A stretch of DNA of 64,000 bases from Ramlibacter pallidus (GTDB taxonomy: Bacteria; Pseudomonadota; Gammaproteobacteria; Burkholderiales; Burkholderiaceae_C), in contig NZ_JADDIV010000001.1 in assembly GCF_015070875.1 (NCBI RefSeq), positions 124,001 to 188,000 of the forward strand, read 5' to 3'. The first letter of the stretch is position 1; each line of letters begins with the position of its first letter. The notes beneath the pieces are model-generated. The model searched no databases. It was not told the origin of the DNA and worked only from the letters and a program-made list of their open reading frames with translations. Shown in pieces: positions 25,076-34,511 of the stretch. Made by a program: the position numbers and the translations under genes.

Positions 25076-26278
25076 ATGAAACTCAAGACCCTCGTCGCGG
25101 CCCTGGCCGTCGGCTTCGGCACCGCCAGCGCCTTCGCCCAGGCCCAGACCGGCCCGGTGCGCATCGGCTTCATCACGGACATGGCGAGCCTGTACGCCGA
25201 CATCGACGGCCCCGCGGGCGCCGAGATGGTCAAGTGGGCCGTGCAGGACTTCGGCGGCAAGGTGCTCAACCGCCCGGTCGAGGTGCTGACCGCCGACCAC
25301 CAGAACAAGGCCGACGTCGCCGCCTCCAAGGCACGCGAGTGGATCGACAGCCAGAACCTGTCGCTGCTGATCGGCGGCACCAGCTCGGGCACCAACCTGG
25401 CCATGGCCGGCATCGCCAAGGAGAAGAAGCGCCCCTTCATCTCCATCGGCGCCGGCTCCGCCCGCCTGACCAACGAGGACTGCTCGCCCTACACCATCCA
25501 CTACGCCTACGACACCGTGGCCCTGGCCAAGGTCGGCGGCAGCGCGCTGGTGAAGGCCGGCGCGAAGAAGTGGTACTTCCTGACCGCCGACTATGCGTTC
25601 GGCCACTCGCTGGAAGCGGACTCGTCCACCGTGGTCAAGGCCAACGGCGGCACCGTGGTCGGCGCCGTGCGCCACCCGCTGAACGCCTCGGACTTCTCCT
25701 CGTTCCTGCTGCAGGCGCAAGGCTCCAAGGCCGACATCCTGGGCCTGGCCAACGCCGGCGGCGACTTCATCAACGCGATGAAGGCCGCCAAGGAGTTCGG
25801 CATCACCAAGAGCATGAAGGTCGCCGGCCTGCTGGTGTTCATCAACGACGTGCACTCGATCGGCGTCGCCAACGCCGAGGGCCTGCAGGTCGCCGACAGC
25901 TGGTACTGGAACCAGGACGACGAGTCCCGCAAGTTCGCCGCGCGCTTCTTCGAGAAGTACAAGCGCATGCCCTCGTCGCTGCAGGCCGCCGACTACTCGG
26001 CCACGATGAACTACCTGAAGGCGGTGCAGAAGGTCGGCACCACCGACACCGACAAGGTGATGGCCGAACTGCGCGGCATGAAGTACAACGACTTCTATCA
26101 CAAGAACGGCAGCGTGCGCGCCGACGGGCGCATGATCCACGACATGTACCTGTACCAGGTGAAGGGCTCCAAGGAGTCGACCAAGCCCTGGGACTATTAC
26201 AAGCTCGTGGCCAAGGTGCCGGGCGACCAGGCGTTCACGACGGTCGCCGAGTCCAAGTGCTCGCTGCTGAAGAAGTAA
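25076..26278 (+). CDS. ABC transporter substrate-binding protein, LivK-like
   Basis: The product has 400 residues and a Sec signal peptide: Lys-Leu-Lys start, hydrophobic core, cleavage after ASAFA at about residue 21. The mature part is a type I periplasmic binding fold (RIGFITDMASLYADIDGPAG, LLIGGTSSGTNLAMAGIAKE, ILGLANAGGDFINAMKAAKE). It lies between livF and livH with a strong Shine-Dalgarno (GAAGGAGA at 25061-25068). A stable hairpin follows its stop. It sets the importer's specificity, which cannot be predicted here. Confidence 0.9.
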   Translation: MKLKTLVAALAVGFGTASAFAQAQTGPVRIGFITDMASLYADIDGPAGAEMVKWAVQDFGGKVLNRPVEVLTADHQNKADVAASKAREWIDSQNLSLLIGGTSSGTNLAMAGIAKEKKRPFISIGAGSARLTNEDCSPYTIHYAYDTVALAKVGGSALVKAGAKKWYFLTADYAFGHSLEADSSTVVKANGGTVVGAVRHPLNASDFSSFLLQAQGSKADILGLANAGGDFINAMKAAKEFGITKSMKVAGLLVFINDVHSIGVANAEGLQVADSWYWNQDDESRKFAARFFEKYKRMPSSLQAADYSATMNYLKAVQKVGTTDTDKVMAELRGMKYNDFYHKNGSVRADGRMIHDMYLYQVKGSKESTKPWDYYKLVAKVPGDQAFTTVAESKCSLLKK

Positions 26279-26296
26279 GAAGACCGGGTTGAACCC

Positions 26297-26322
26297 GTGG
26301 GCGGGCCAGCCGGCCCGCCCAC
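26297..26322 (+). promoter_or_regulatory. Intercistronic stem-loop after the binding-protein gene
   Basis: GTGGGCGGGCC-AGCC-GGCCCGCCCAC has perfect 11-bp arms and a 4-base loop, with no T-run after it. It lies in the 68-bp gap between the binding protein and livH. Such stems commonly protect the upstream, highly expressed binding-protein mRNA or reduce read-through into the permease genes. Confidence 0.6.
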
Positions 26323-26346
26323 CCCACGAGCAGACCACTGCCCCCC

Positions 26347-27231
26347 ATGGAAATATTCGGCATTCCCCACCAGGCCTTCCTCGGCCAGCTCATGCTGGGC
26401 CTCGTCAACGGCGCGTTCTACGCCATGCTGAGCCTCGGCCTCGCCGTCATCTTCGGCCTGCTGGACATCGTGAACTTCGCGCACGGCGCGCTGTACATGG
26501 TGGGCGCCTTCGCCGCCTGGATCATGCTGGACAAGTGGGGCGTGAACTACTGGTTCGCGCTCGTCCTCGCGCCGCTCATCGTGGGCGCGCTCGGCGTCGT
26601 CATCGAACGCCTGTTCCTCAAGCGGCTGTACGGGCTGGACCCGTTGTACGGCCTGCTCCTCACCTTCGGCCTGGCGCTGATCCTCGAAGGCGCGTTCCGC
26701 CGCGAGTACGGCGTCTCCGGCCAGTCGTACCAGGTGCCCGAACTGCTTTCCGGCGCCACCAACCTCGGCTTCATGATCCTGCCCAACTACCGGGCCTGGG
26801 TCGTGGTCGCCTCCATCACCGTCTGCCTCGCGACCTGGTACCTGATCGAGCGCACGCGCCTCGGTGCGTACCTGCGCGCCGGCACCGAGAACGCGAAGCT
26901 GGTGCAGGCCTTCGGCGTGAACGTGCCGCTGATGGTCACGCTCACCTACGGGGCAGGCGCCGCGCTCGCCGGCCTCGCCGGCGTGCTGGCCGCGCCCGTG
27001 ATCCAGGTGACGCCGCTCATGGGCTCCAACCTGATCATCGTGGTGTTCGCGGTGGTCGTGATCGGCGGCATGGGCTCGATCCTGGGCTCGGTGATCACGG
27101 GGCTGGGCCTCGGGGTCGTCGAGGGCTTCACCCGCGTGTTCTACCCCGAAGCGTCGAACGTCGTGGTGTTCGTGATCATGGCGATCGTGCTGATGCTGCG
27201 CCCCGCGGGCCTGTTCGGGAAGGAAGCCTGA
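26347..27231 (+). CDS. livH: ABC transporter permease LivH-like
   Basis: The product has 294 residues, strongly hydrophobic, with about eight membrane helices. LivH-type motifs include GLVNGAFYAMLSLGLAVIFG, IVNFAHGALYMVGAF, and the ATPase-contact loop RTRLGAYLRAGTENAKLVQA. It forms the membrane pore together with LivM. The stop overlaps the livM start (TGATG). Confidence 0.92.
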   Translation: MEIFGIPHQAFLGQLMLGLVNGAFYAMLSLGLAVIFGLLDIVNFAHGALYMVGAFAAWIMLDKWGVNYWFALVLAPLIVGALGVVIERLFLKRLYGLDPLYGLLLTFGLALILEGAFRREYGVSGQSYQVPELLSGATNLGFMILPNYRAWVVVASITVCLATWYLIERTRLGAYLRAGTENAKLVQAFGVNVPLMVTLTYGAGAALAGLAGVLAAPVIQVTPLMGSNLIIVVFAVVVIGGMGSILGSVITGLGLGVVEGFTRVFYPEASNVVVFVIMAIVLMLRPAGLFGKEA

Positions 27232-28259
27232 TGTCCACGCCCTCCACCTCCTCCGTGGCCGCCGACCTGCCCGTGGAAGCCCCCAACGCCGCGATCGCCA
27301 AGCATGGCGGCGGCGTCGGCAGGGCGACCGGGCTGGTCTACCTGGCGTTGCTGGCGCTGGCGCTGGTCGCGCCCTTGATCGGGCTGTACCCGGTCTTCGT
27401 GATGAAGCTGCTGTGCTTCGCGCTGTTCGCCTGCGCCTTCAACCTGCTGCTCGGGTTCACCGGCCTGCTGTCGTTCGGCCACGCCGCCTTCTTCGGCTTC
27501 GCGGCCTACATCACCGGCCACACCGTGAAGGTGATGGGCTGGTCGCCCGAACTCGGCATCCTGGCCGGCGTCGTCGTCGCGGCGCTGCTCGGCCTCGCCT
27601 TCGGCTTCGTCGCCATCCGCCGCCAGGGGATCTACTTCGCGATGATCACGCTGGCGCTGTCGCAGATGGTCTATTTCCTCTGCCTGCAGGCACCCTTCAC
27701 CGGCGGCGAGGACGGGCTGCAGGGCGTGCTGCGCGGCAACCTGTTCGGCGTGATCCCGCTGATGGACGACACGGTCATGTACTACCTGGTGCTCGCCATC
27801 TTCGTGGCGTGCTTCCTGGGCATCATGCGCATCGTCAACTCGCCCTTCGGCCAGGTGCTGAAGATGATCCGCGAGAACGAGCCCCGCGCCGTCTCGCTCG
27901 GTTACGAGGTCGACCGCTACAAGCTGCTCGCCTTCGTGTTGTCGGCCTCGCTGGCCGGCCTGGCCGGGTCGCTCAAGACCCTGGTGATGAAGTTCGCCAC
28001 GCTGACCGACGTGCACTGGTCCATGTCCGGCGAAGTCATCCTGATGAGCCTGCTGGGCGGCGTCGGCACCTTCTTCGGACCGGTGCTCGGCGCCGGCATC
28101 GTGATCGCGCTGCAGAACATGCTCGCCGACAAGGTCGGCGAGTGGGTCACGGTCATCATCGGCGCGATCTTCGTGCTGTGCGTGCTGGCCTTCCGCAAGG
28201 GCGTGGTCGGCGAACTGCTGGCCTGGCGCGACCGCCGCAAGGCCCGCGCGAAGGCCTGA
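27231..28259 (+). CDS. livM: ABC transporter permease LivM-like
   Basis: The product has 342 residues. A hydrophilic N-terminus of about 35 residues precedes roughly nine membrane helices. LivM motifs include NLLLGFTGLLSFGHAAFFGF, FGFVAIRRQGIYFAMITLAL and the coupling loop FGQVLKMIRENEPRAVSLGY. ATG 27231 overlaps the livH stop. It is the last gene of the operon; an SDR gene with its own probable promoter follows. Confidence 0.92.
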   Translation: MSTPSTSSVAADLPVEAPNAAIAKHGGGVGRATGLVYLALLALALVAPLIGLYPVFVMKLLCFALFACAFNLLLGFTGLLSFGHAAFFGFAAYITGHTVKVMGWSPELGILAGVVVAALLGLAFGFVAIRRQGIYFAMITLALSQMVYFLCLQAPFTGGEDGLQGVLRGNLFGVIPLMDDTVMYYLVLAIFVACFLGIMRIVNSPFGQVLKMIRENEPRAVSLGYEVDRYKLLAFVLSASLAGLAGSLKTLVMKFATLTDVHWSMSGEVILMSLLGGVGTFFGPVLGAGIVIALQNMLADKVGEWVTVIIGAIFVLCVLAFRKGVVGELLAWRDRRKARAKA

Positions 28260-28273
28260 TGTCATCCAGGTGA

Positions 28274-28302
28274 TTGGAGCCCCCGGCGGCCCGCGCTAAC
28301 CT
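28274..28302 (+). promoter_or_regulatory. Possible promoter of the SDR gene
   Basis: TTGGAG (28274-28279) and TAACCT (28297-28302) are spaced 17 bp apart, 22 bp before the SDR start codon. Matches are 4/6 and 4/6, which is acceptable in this GC-rich background but not strong. Confidence 0.4.
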
Positions 28303-28324
28303 GCGGGCAGTTCACGGAGGCTCC

Positions 28325-29092
28325 ATGAAAGAACTCTTCTCGCTCCAGGGCCGCGTCGCCCTCATCACCGGCGGCTCGCGCGGCATCGGCCGCATGATCG
28401 CCACCGGCTTCCTGCAGCAGGGTGCGCGCGTCTACATCACGGCGCGCAAGGCCGCGGCGTGCGATGCGGCGGCCGCGGAACTGTCTTCGCTGGGCACCTG
28501 CATCTCGCTGCCGGCCGACGTCTCCACCGTCGAGGGCGCGCGCCGGCTGGCCGCGGAGATCCAGCAGCGCGAGCCCGCCCTCGACATCCTCGTGAACAAC
28601 GCCGGGGCGGCCTGGGGCGAGGACTTCGACACCTTCCCCGAGCAGGGCTGGGACAAGGTGGTGGACCTGAACATGAAGACGCCCTTCTTCCTGACGCAGG
28701 CGCTGCACGAGGCCCTGAAGCGCGGCGCGAAGGAACGGCCGGCGAAGGTGATCAACGTCGCCTCGATCGACGGGATCTCGGTGAACCCCTGGGAGACGTA
28801 TTCGTACAGCGCCAGCAAGGCCGGCCTGATCCACCTGACGAAACGCATGGCGCTGCGCCTGGCGCAGGACAACATCGTCGTCAGCGGCATCGCGCCCGGA
28901 CCTTTCCCCTCCGACATGAACAAGCAGGCGCGCGACCACGGCGATGCGGTGGCCGAACGCGTGCCGGTGCACCGCATCGGCACCACCGAGGACATGGCGG
29001 GCGCGGCGATCTACCTCGCCTCGCGTGCCGGCGACTACGTGGTGGGCGAGACGATCGTGGTGGACGGCGGCGTGACGATCGCGCGGGGCTGA
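28325..29092 (+). CDS. Short-chain dehydrogenase/reductase
   Basis: The product has 255 residues, classical SDR. The nucleotide motif is TGGSRGIG (residues about 15-22), the NNAG motif DILVNNAG, and the catalytic set Ser-Tyr-Lys appears as NVASIDG and YSYSASKAG. An Arg at the end of the second strand (ITARKAAAC) suggests NADP(H). The family often acts on 3-oxoacyl or gluconate-type substrates; the one here is unknown. ATG 28325 has GGAGG five bases upstream. Confidence 0.9.
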   Translation: MKELFSLQGRVALITGGSRGIGRMIATGFLQQGARVYITARKAAACDAAAAELSSLGTCISLPADVSTVEGARRLAAEIQQREPALDILVNNAGAAWGEDFDTFPEQGWDKVVDLNMKTPFFLTQALHEALKRGAKERPAKVINVASIDGISVNPWETYSYSASKAGLIHLTKRMALRLAQDNIVVSGIAPGPFPSDMNKQARDHGDAVAERVPVHRIGTTEDMAGAAIYLASRAGDYVVGETIVVDGGVTIARG

Positions 29093-29096
29093 GGCC

Positions 29097-29978
29097 TCAG
29101 AGCGTCCAGTTCTGCGGGCCGCGGCTGGCGATCTTGGCGGCCCCGACCTTGTTGCCCAGCTCGGCGCAGCGCGCCAGCGACCAGCCCTGCTCCAGGCCGT
29201 GCAGCAGCGCGCCGCGCCAGGCGTCGCCGCAGCCGGTGGGGTCGACGACGGCGGCGGCCTTCACCGGCGGCACCAGCGTCTTCTCGCCCTGCACCCAGAC
29301 CTCGCAACCTTCCCCGCCGAGCGTGACCACCAGGCCCTGCACGCGCTTCGAGATCTCCGCGCTGCTCCAGCCGGTGCGCTCGCTGAGCATCTTGCCCTCG
29401 TAGTCGTTCACCGTGACCCACGTGGCCTGGCCGATGAAAGCGGCGAGCTCCTTGCCGTCGAACATCGGGAGGCCCTGGCCCGGGTCGAAGACGAAGGGGA
29501 TGTCCGCCGCCTCGAATTGCGCCGCGTGCTGCAGCATGGCGTCGCGGCCGTCCGGCGAGATGATGCCGAGCTTGATGTCCGCGCGCCTGGCGACCTGCAG
29601 GCGGTGCGCCTGCATCATCGCGCCGGGATGGAAGGCCGTGATCTGGTTGTTGTCGCGGTCCGTCATGATCATCGCCTGCGCCGTGTACGTGTCGTCCACG
29701 CGCAGCACGAACTCGGAGCTGATGCCCAGCTGCTGCAGCCGTTCCAGGTAGTCGGCGCCGTCGCTGCCGACCGCGCCCATCGGCAGCGGCGTGCCCCCGA
29801 GCTGCTTCAGGGCATAGGCGATGTTGCCGGCGCAGCCGCCGAAGTCGCGGCGCAGTGCCGGCACCAGGAAGGAGACGTTCAGGATGTGCAGCTGGTCCGG
29901 CAGGATCTGCTCGGCGAAGCGGCCCTCGAAGGTCATGATGGTGTCGAAGGCGAGGGACCCGCAGATGACGGCGGCCAT
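29097..29978 (-). CDS. PfkB family carbohydrate kinase (adenosine/ribokinase-like)
   Basis: The product has 293 residues. The PfkB N-terminal Gly-Gly motif is FGGCAGNIAYALKQLGG and the C-terminal active-site motif is DPTGCGDAWRGALLHG with the catalytic Asp in GCGD. It is most like the adenosine kinase/ribokinase branch annotated in Burkholderiales genomes. It lies at the end of a leftward series with DUF3426, prmA, accC and accB. The substrate is not assigned. Confidence 0.85.
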   Translation of the reverse strand: MAAVICGSLAFDTIMTFEGRFAEQILPDQLHILNVSFLVPALRRDFGGCAGNIAYALKQLGGTPLPMGAVGSDGADYLERLQQLGISSEFVLRVDDTYTAQAMIMTDRDNNQITAFHPGAMMQAHRLQVARRADIKLGIISPDGRDAMLQHAAQFEAADIPFVFDPGQGLPMFDGKELAAFIGQATWVTVNDYEGKMLSERTGWSSAEISKRVQGLVVTLGGEGCEVWVQGEKTLVPPVKAAAVVDPTGCGDAWRGALLHGLEQGWSLARCAELGNKVGAAKIASRGPQNWTL

Positions 29979-29999
29979 GGTCTCTTTCTGGACTGGATC

Positions 30000-31055
30000 T
30001 CAGGGATAGAAGGCGAGCAGCCGGTAGCCGGCCACGCGGGAGGTGGACGGCGCATCGAGGACGATGCCGACCGAGCGCGACCAGTCGCTGCCGGGCGCGA
30101 TGGCGCCGTCGGCGGCGCCGAGTTCCGCCGGCGTGAGCACGCGCCGGGCGATCGGCTGGTCCTGGCCGTCGGTGACCGTCAGTTCCATCGCCGGCGCCGC
30201 CACCTGCACCGGCGCGGTGTTGCGCAGCGTGAAGGCCAGCCGGTAGGTGTCGTTGCGCAGGCGGTTGAAGCCCGAGCTCTCGATGACGATCGCCTCGATC
30301 TGGCGCGGCGGCCCGAGCGTGCAATCGAGGTAGCCGCAGAGGGTGGCGAGCATCGGGCGCAACGCGGGCTGCGACAGCGCCAGCCGGTCGCGGTCCTGGT
30401 AGGCGACCTGCCCGAACAGCAGGGCGGCGAGCGCCAGGCTCAGGAAGGCGAGCGCGATGCGCACCATGGGGCGGCGCCACAACGCCTTGCGGCGCGCCTG
30501 CCGCACGAAGGACACGTCGTGCAGGCGCGCGCGTTCGCGCTCCTCTTCCTCTTCCTCGTCGTCGATCTCGTCGTCCAGCGACATCGGCCGCGTCGCCGCG
30601 GACACCTGGAGGGTCGAGTCGGGCACCACGAGGTCGGAACGGCGGAACACGAACGGCGCGTCCAGCGGCGAGGGTTCCAGGGCATCGGCCTCGACGCCGA
30701 AGAAGCTGGAACTGTCGATCGAGCGCTCCCCGCTCGTGGAGGACTGGTACAGCTCGGCGGGACGCGTGTGCAGTTCGGCCGGCCGCGTCGGCCGCGTCGG
30801 CTGCTCGGCGCGCGGCGCCGGTTCCGCGGCGCGGCGGGCGAGCGGCGGCGCGATGGGCGCGGGCGGCGGGGGTGGCGGCGCCGCGACCTGCTCGGGTTCG
30901 GGCAGGTCGAGGATCGATTCGTCGGCCAGGTGGGCGCGGGCGTCGAAGACTTCGGCGCAGTGGCCGCAGCGCACCCAGCCCTCGGAGATCTTCAGCTGGT
31001 CCGGGACGACGCGGAACATCGTTCCGCAGGTCGGGCAGCTGGTGATCATGCTCAT
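30000..31055 (-). CDS. Zinc-ribbon and DUF3426 membrane protein
   Basis: The product has 351 residues. The N-terminal MJ0042-type zinc ribbon has CPTCGTMF and CGHCAEVFD. A long Pro/Ala-rich low-complexity linker and an acidic Glu-run near residue 170 follow. A single membrane helix is at about residues 200-218 (IALAFLSLALAALLFGQVA). The C-terminal DUF3426 domain (about 225-351) is probably periplasmic. The family lies next to prmA in many Burkholderiales; its function is unknown. Confidence 0.88.
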   Translation of the reverse strand: MSMITSCPTCGTMFRVVPDQLKISEGWVRCGHCAEVFDARAHLADESILDLPEPEQVAAPPPPPPAPIAPPLARRAAEPAPRAEQPTRPTRPAELHTRPAELYQSSTSGERSIDSSSFFGVEADALEPSPLDAPFVFRRSDLVVPDSTLQVSAATRPMSLDDEIDDEEEEEERERARLHDVSFVRQARRKALWRRPMVRIALAFLSLALAALLFGQVAYQDRDRLALSQPALRPMLATLCGYLDCTLGPPRQIEAIVIESSGFNRLRNDTYRLAFTLRNTAPVQVAAPAMELTVTDGQDQPIARRVLTPAELGAADGAIAPGSDWSRSVGIVLDAPSTSRVAGYRLLAFYP

Positions 31056-31093
31056 GAGCCAGCGATTCTAGTGGCCGCTGGGCGTGGCGGCGC

Positions 31094-31975
31094 CTACAGG
31101 CGGGCCGTCATGAGGATCCAGCCGTCCTCCTCGTCGCCGACCTCCAGCCGCGCGTGCGGCGCATAGGCGGCCTTCAGTTCGTCCGCCTGCCGCGCCAGGA
31201 TGCCCGCCAGCACCAGCGCGCCGCCGGGCGCGACATGGCCGCACAGCAGGGGCGCCAGCATCTTGAGGGGCGTCGCCAGGATGTTGGCCAGCACCGTGTC
31301 GTACCGTCCCTGGGCCCGGTCCGGCAGGCCGGCGGTGAGCTGCACGCCGTTGGCCTGCGCGTTCGCCTCGGTCGACCGCACCGCCGCCTCGTCGATGTCC
31401 ACCGCGTCGACCGCCGTCGCGCCGAACTTCGCGGCGCCGATCGCGAGGATGCCGGAGCCGCAGCCGTAGTCCAGCACGCGCTGCCCGGCAAGCGGCTGGC
31501 GCGCGATCCAGCGCAGGCACATGCGGGTGGTCGGGTGGGTACCCGTGCCGAAGGCCAGGCCGGGGTCGAGCCGGATCACCTCCTGCGCCGCGGCCGGCGG
31601 TTCATGCCACGTGGGGACGATCCAGAAGGTGGGCGTGATCTCGACGGGCTCGAACTGCGACTGCGTCAGGCGCACCCAGTCCTGCTCCGGCACGTCGACG
31701 ATCGCGATGAACCTGCAGCCTTCGAAGAAGTCCTGCGGCGCCAGCAGTTCGGCGGCCTCCTTCGCCTGCGCTTCCTGCGCGAACAGCGCGAGGACCAGGG
31801 AGCGCTGCCAGCCGCCCTTGGGTGGCGGCATCCCCGGCTCGCCGAACAGGGCCTGCTCCGCCGGGGTCTGCGCATCGGCATCCTCGACCGACACGCTCAG
31901 GGCGTCGAGCGCCTCGAGGGCGTCCCCGACCGCCTCGACGCGGTCTTCCGGGCACAGCAGCCGCAGTTCGAACAA
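31094..31975 (-). CDS. prmA: Ribosomal protein L11 methyltransferase
   Basis: The product has 293 residues. The N-terminal domain binds L11. The SAM-binding motif is VLDYGCGSGILAIGAAKFGA and the catalytic-region motif ANILATPLKMLAP is diagnostic for PrmA. FGTGTHPTTRMCLRW precedes it. It trimethylates L11. The gene lies 18 bp downstream of accC in the same direction, the usual acc-prmA arrangement of betaproteobacteria. Confidence 0.95.
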   Translation of the reverse strand: MFELRLLCPEDRVEAVGDALEALDALSVSVEDADAQTPAEQALFGEPGMPPPKGGWQRSLVLALFAQEAQAKEAAELLAPQDFFEGCRFIAIVDVPEQDWVRLTQSQFEPVEITPTFWIVPTWHEPPAAAQEVIRLDPGLAFGTGTHPTTRMCLRWIARQPLAGQRVLDYGCGSGILAIGAAKFGATAVDAVDIDEAAVRSTEANAQANGVQLTAGLPDRAQGRYDTVLANILATPLKMLAPLLCGHVAPGGALVLAGILARQADELKAAYAPHARLEVGDEEDGWILMTARL

Positions 31976-31993
31976 GGTCAGCTCACCGGCGCT

Positions 31994-33343
31994 TCAGCGC
32001 TTGTGATGGGACAGCCACTCTTCGAGGTAGTGGATGTTGGTGCCGCCGGCCATGAACTTGGCGTCCACCATCAGCTCGCGGTGCAGCGGGATGTTGGTCT
32101 TGATGCCTTCGACCACCGTCTCGCCCAGCGCGCCGCGCATGCGGGCCAGCGCCTGCTCGCGGGTGTCGCCGTGCACGATGATCTTGCCGATCATGGAGTC
32201 GTAGTTCGGCGGCACGAAGTAGTTGTTGTACACGTGCGAATCCACCCGCACGCCGGGGCCGCCCGGGGCGTGCCAGGTCGTGATGCGGCCGGGCGAAGGC
32301 ACGAAGGTGTACGGGTCCTCGGCGTTCACGCGGCACTCGATCGCATGGCCGCGCAGCACGATGTCGCCCTGCTTGAAGGGCAGCTTCTCGCCCGCGGCGA
32401 CGCGGATCTGCGTCTTGACGATGTCCACGCCGCTGATCAGCTCGGTGACGGGGTGTTCCACCTGCACGCGCGTGTTCATCTCGATGAAGTAGAACTCGCC
32501 GTTCTCGTACAGGAACTCGAAGGTGCCGGCCCCGCGGTAGCCGATCTTCTTGCAGGCGGTGGCGCAGCGGTCGCCGATCTTCTCGATCAGCTTGCGCGGG
32601 ATGCCCGGCGCCGGTGCTTCCTCGATGACCTTCTGGTGGCGCCGCTGCATGGAGCAGTCGCGCTCGCCCAGGTAGACCGCGTTCTTGTGCTTGTCGGCCA
32701 GGATCTGGATCTCGACGTGCCGCGGGTTCTGGAGGAACTTCTCCATGTAGACCGACGGGTTGCCGAAGGCGGCCTGCGCCTCCGCCTTCGTCATCTGCAC
32801 GGAGTTGATCAGGGCGGCCTCGGTGTGGACCACGCGCATGCCGCGCCCGCCGCCGCCGCCGGCGGCCTTGATGATGACCGGGTAGCCGACGGCCTTGGCG
32901 ATGCGGCGGATCTCCACCGGGCTGTCCGGCAGTTCGCCCTCCGAGCCCGGCACGCACGGCACGCCAGCCTTGATCATGGCCTGCTTGGCGGACACCTTGT
33001 CGCCCATGGTGCGGATGTTCTCCGGCGTCGGCCCGATGAACTGGAAGCCGCTCTTCTCGACGCGCTCGGCGAAGTCGGCGTTCTCGGAGAGGAAGCCGTA
33101 GCCGGGGTGGATCGCCTCCGCGTCGGTCACTTCGGCCGCCGCGATGATGGCCGGCATGTTCAGGTAGCTCTGGGGCGAAGGCGCCGGCCCGATGCAGACC
33201 GCTTCTTCGGCCAGCTTGACGTACTTGGCTTCGCGGTCGGCCTCGGAATAGACCATCACCGCCTTCACGCCCAGTTCGTTGCAGGCCCGCTGAATCCTCA
33301 GGGCGATTTCGCCGCGGTTGGCGACCAGGATCTTCTTGAACAT
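31994..33343 (-). CDS. accC: Acetyl-CoA carboxylase, biotin carboxylase subunit
   Basis: The product has 449 residues, the standard AccC length. The N-terminal [18 protein letters not shown], the ATP-grasp glycine loop [14 protein letters not shown] and the metal/bicarbonate motif [14 protein letters not shown] are all present. It carboxylates the biotin on AccB in the first step of fatty acid synthesis. ATG 33343 lies 2 bases after the accB stop, so the two genes form one operon. Confidence 0.97.
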   Translation of the reverse strand: MFKKILVANRGEIALRIQRACNELGVKAVMVYSEADREAKYVKLAEEAVCIGPAPSPQSYLNMPAIIAAAEVTDAEAIHPGYGFLSENADFAERVEKSGFQFIGPTPENIRTMGDKVSAKQAMIKAGVPCVPGSEGELPDSPVEIRRIAKAVGYPVIIKAAGGGGGRGMRVVHTEAALINSVQMTKAEAQAAFGNPSVYMEKFLQNPRHVEIQILADKHKNAVYLGERDCSMQRRHQKVIEEAPAPGIPRKLIEKIGDRCATACKKIGYRGAGTFEFLYENGEFYFIEMNTRVQVEHPVTELISGVDIVKTQIRVAAGEKLPFKQGDIVLRGHAIECRVNAEDPYTFVPSPGRITTWHAPGGPGVRVDSHVYNNYFVPPNYDSMIGKIIVHGDTREQALARMRGALGETVVEGIKTNIPLHRELMVDAKFMAGGTNIHYLEEWLSHHKR

Positions 33344-33345
33344 GC

Positions 33346-33804
33346 TCACTCGATCACGAACAGGGGCTGGCCGTATTCCACCGCCTGGCCGTTCTCGCAC
33401 AGGATCTGCGTGACCGTGCCGCCCTTGTCGGCCTCGATCTCGTTGAGGATCTTCATCGCCTCGATGATGCAGATCGTCTCGCCTTCCTTCACCTGGCTGC
33501 CGATCTCCACGAAGGCCTTGGCGCCTGGCGAGGACGCGCGGTAGAAGGTGCCCACCATCGGTGACTTCACGGTGTGGCCCTTCGGCGCTTCGGGAGCGGC
33601 GGGGGCGGCAGCGGCGGCGGGCGCCGGGGCGGCGGCAACGGCAGGCGCCGCCTGCTGCATCACGGCCGGGGCCGGGACGGCGTAGACGCCGGCCGGACCG
33701 CCCTTGACGATGCGGACCTTGCCTTCGGCTTCGGTGATCTCCAGTTCGGACACGTTCGATTCCGACACGAGGTCGATCAGCGTCTTGAGTTTGCGCAAGT
33801 CCAT
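33346..33804 (-). CDS. accB: Acetyl-CoA carboxylase biotin carboxyl carrier protein
   Basis: The product has 152 residues. The biotinyl lysine is Lys118 in [10 protein letters not shown]. The N-terminal [20 protein letters not shown] and an Ala/Pro-rich hinge (residues about 45-75) are typical. ATG 33804 is chosen because it gives this N-terminus and has GGAGACTCC upstream; the frame is open 22 codons further. The AT-rich region 33840-33870 carries TTGAGC and TGTAAA spaced 18 bp on the minus strand, a possible accBC promoter. Confidence 0.96.
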   Translation of the reverse strand: MDLRKLKTLIDLVSESNVSELEITEAEGKVRIVKGGPAGVYAVPAPAVMQQAAPAVAAAPAPAAAAAPAAPEAPKGHTVKSPMVGTFYRASSPGAKAFVEIGSQVKEGETICIIEAMKILNEIEADKGGTVTQILCENGQAVEYGQPLFVIE

Positions 33805-33953
33805 GGGGAGTCTCCAGCCTCTTTCTTGAGAGCACGCGAATTTACAGCAAAATTCGCTTACGCCGCTCAATTTGCGCGAAGTTACTTGAATTGGGGCGCA
33901 AGTTTTTCGCTGGAAGCGAAATGCGCGGCACGGGCCGGCGGCGGCTGGCGCCG

Positions 33954-34511
33954 TCAGCCCGCGGCGGACCAGTCTTTCAGGTCGCTTTCGGTGACCCGGC
34001 CCATTCTACGCTGGCGGACGGCGCCGTCGGGCCCGAGGACCACCGTGTACGGCAAGCCGCCGGTCTGGTTGCCCAGGCTGCGGGCCAGCTCCGTGCCTTC
34101 GAGGCCGGCCATCCCGATCGGGAAGGTGACCGGCGTGCGTTGCAGGAACGTACGCACCGCGCTCGGCTGGTCGACCGCCAACCCGACAACTTGCCAGCCT
34201 TTGCCGGCATGTTGGCGATAGAAGGCGTCGAGCAGCGGCATTTCCTCCACGCAAGGGGGGCACCACGTCGCCCAGAAGTTCACCAGCAGCGGCTTGCCGC
34301 GCAACGAGGCCATCGCCAGCGGCGCGCCCTGCGGCCGGTCGAAGGAGAGGCTCCAGATGCGTTCCACTGCCGCATCGTCCACGGCCCGCGGCCGGTTGCG
34401 CCACCACGCCAGCCCGCCGCCCGCAGCGGCGGCCGCGGCCGCGACGCCGGCCACGAGCCAGCGTCGGCGCGCAGCAGACGGTCCGACCCTGTCGGTGCCC
34501 GCTTCATCCAT
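33954..34511 (-). CDS. TlpA-like thiol:disulfide oxidoreductase
   Basis: The product has 185 residues with an N-terminal membrane anchor (residues about 15-35, [19 protein letters not shown]) and a periplasmic thioredoxin fold. The redox motif is [15 protein letters not shown] and the cis-Pro loop is [13 protein letters not shown]. It probably reduces or oxidises exported thiols, for instance in cytochrome c maturation. ATG 34511 overlaps the end of the upstream hypothetical gene by 8 bp. A 150-bp gap with a TTTCGCT hairpin (33905-33921) separates it from accB. Confidence 0.88.
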   Translation of the reverse strand: MDEAGTDRVGPSAARRRWLVAGVAAAAAAAGGGLAWWRNRPRAVDDAAVERIWSLSFDRPQGAPLAMASLRGKPLLVNFWATWCPPCVEEMPLLDAFYRQHAGKGWQVVGLAVDQPSAVRTFLQRTPVTFPIGMAGLEGTELARSLGNQTGGLPYTVVLGPDGAVRQRRMGRVTESDLKDWSAAG

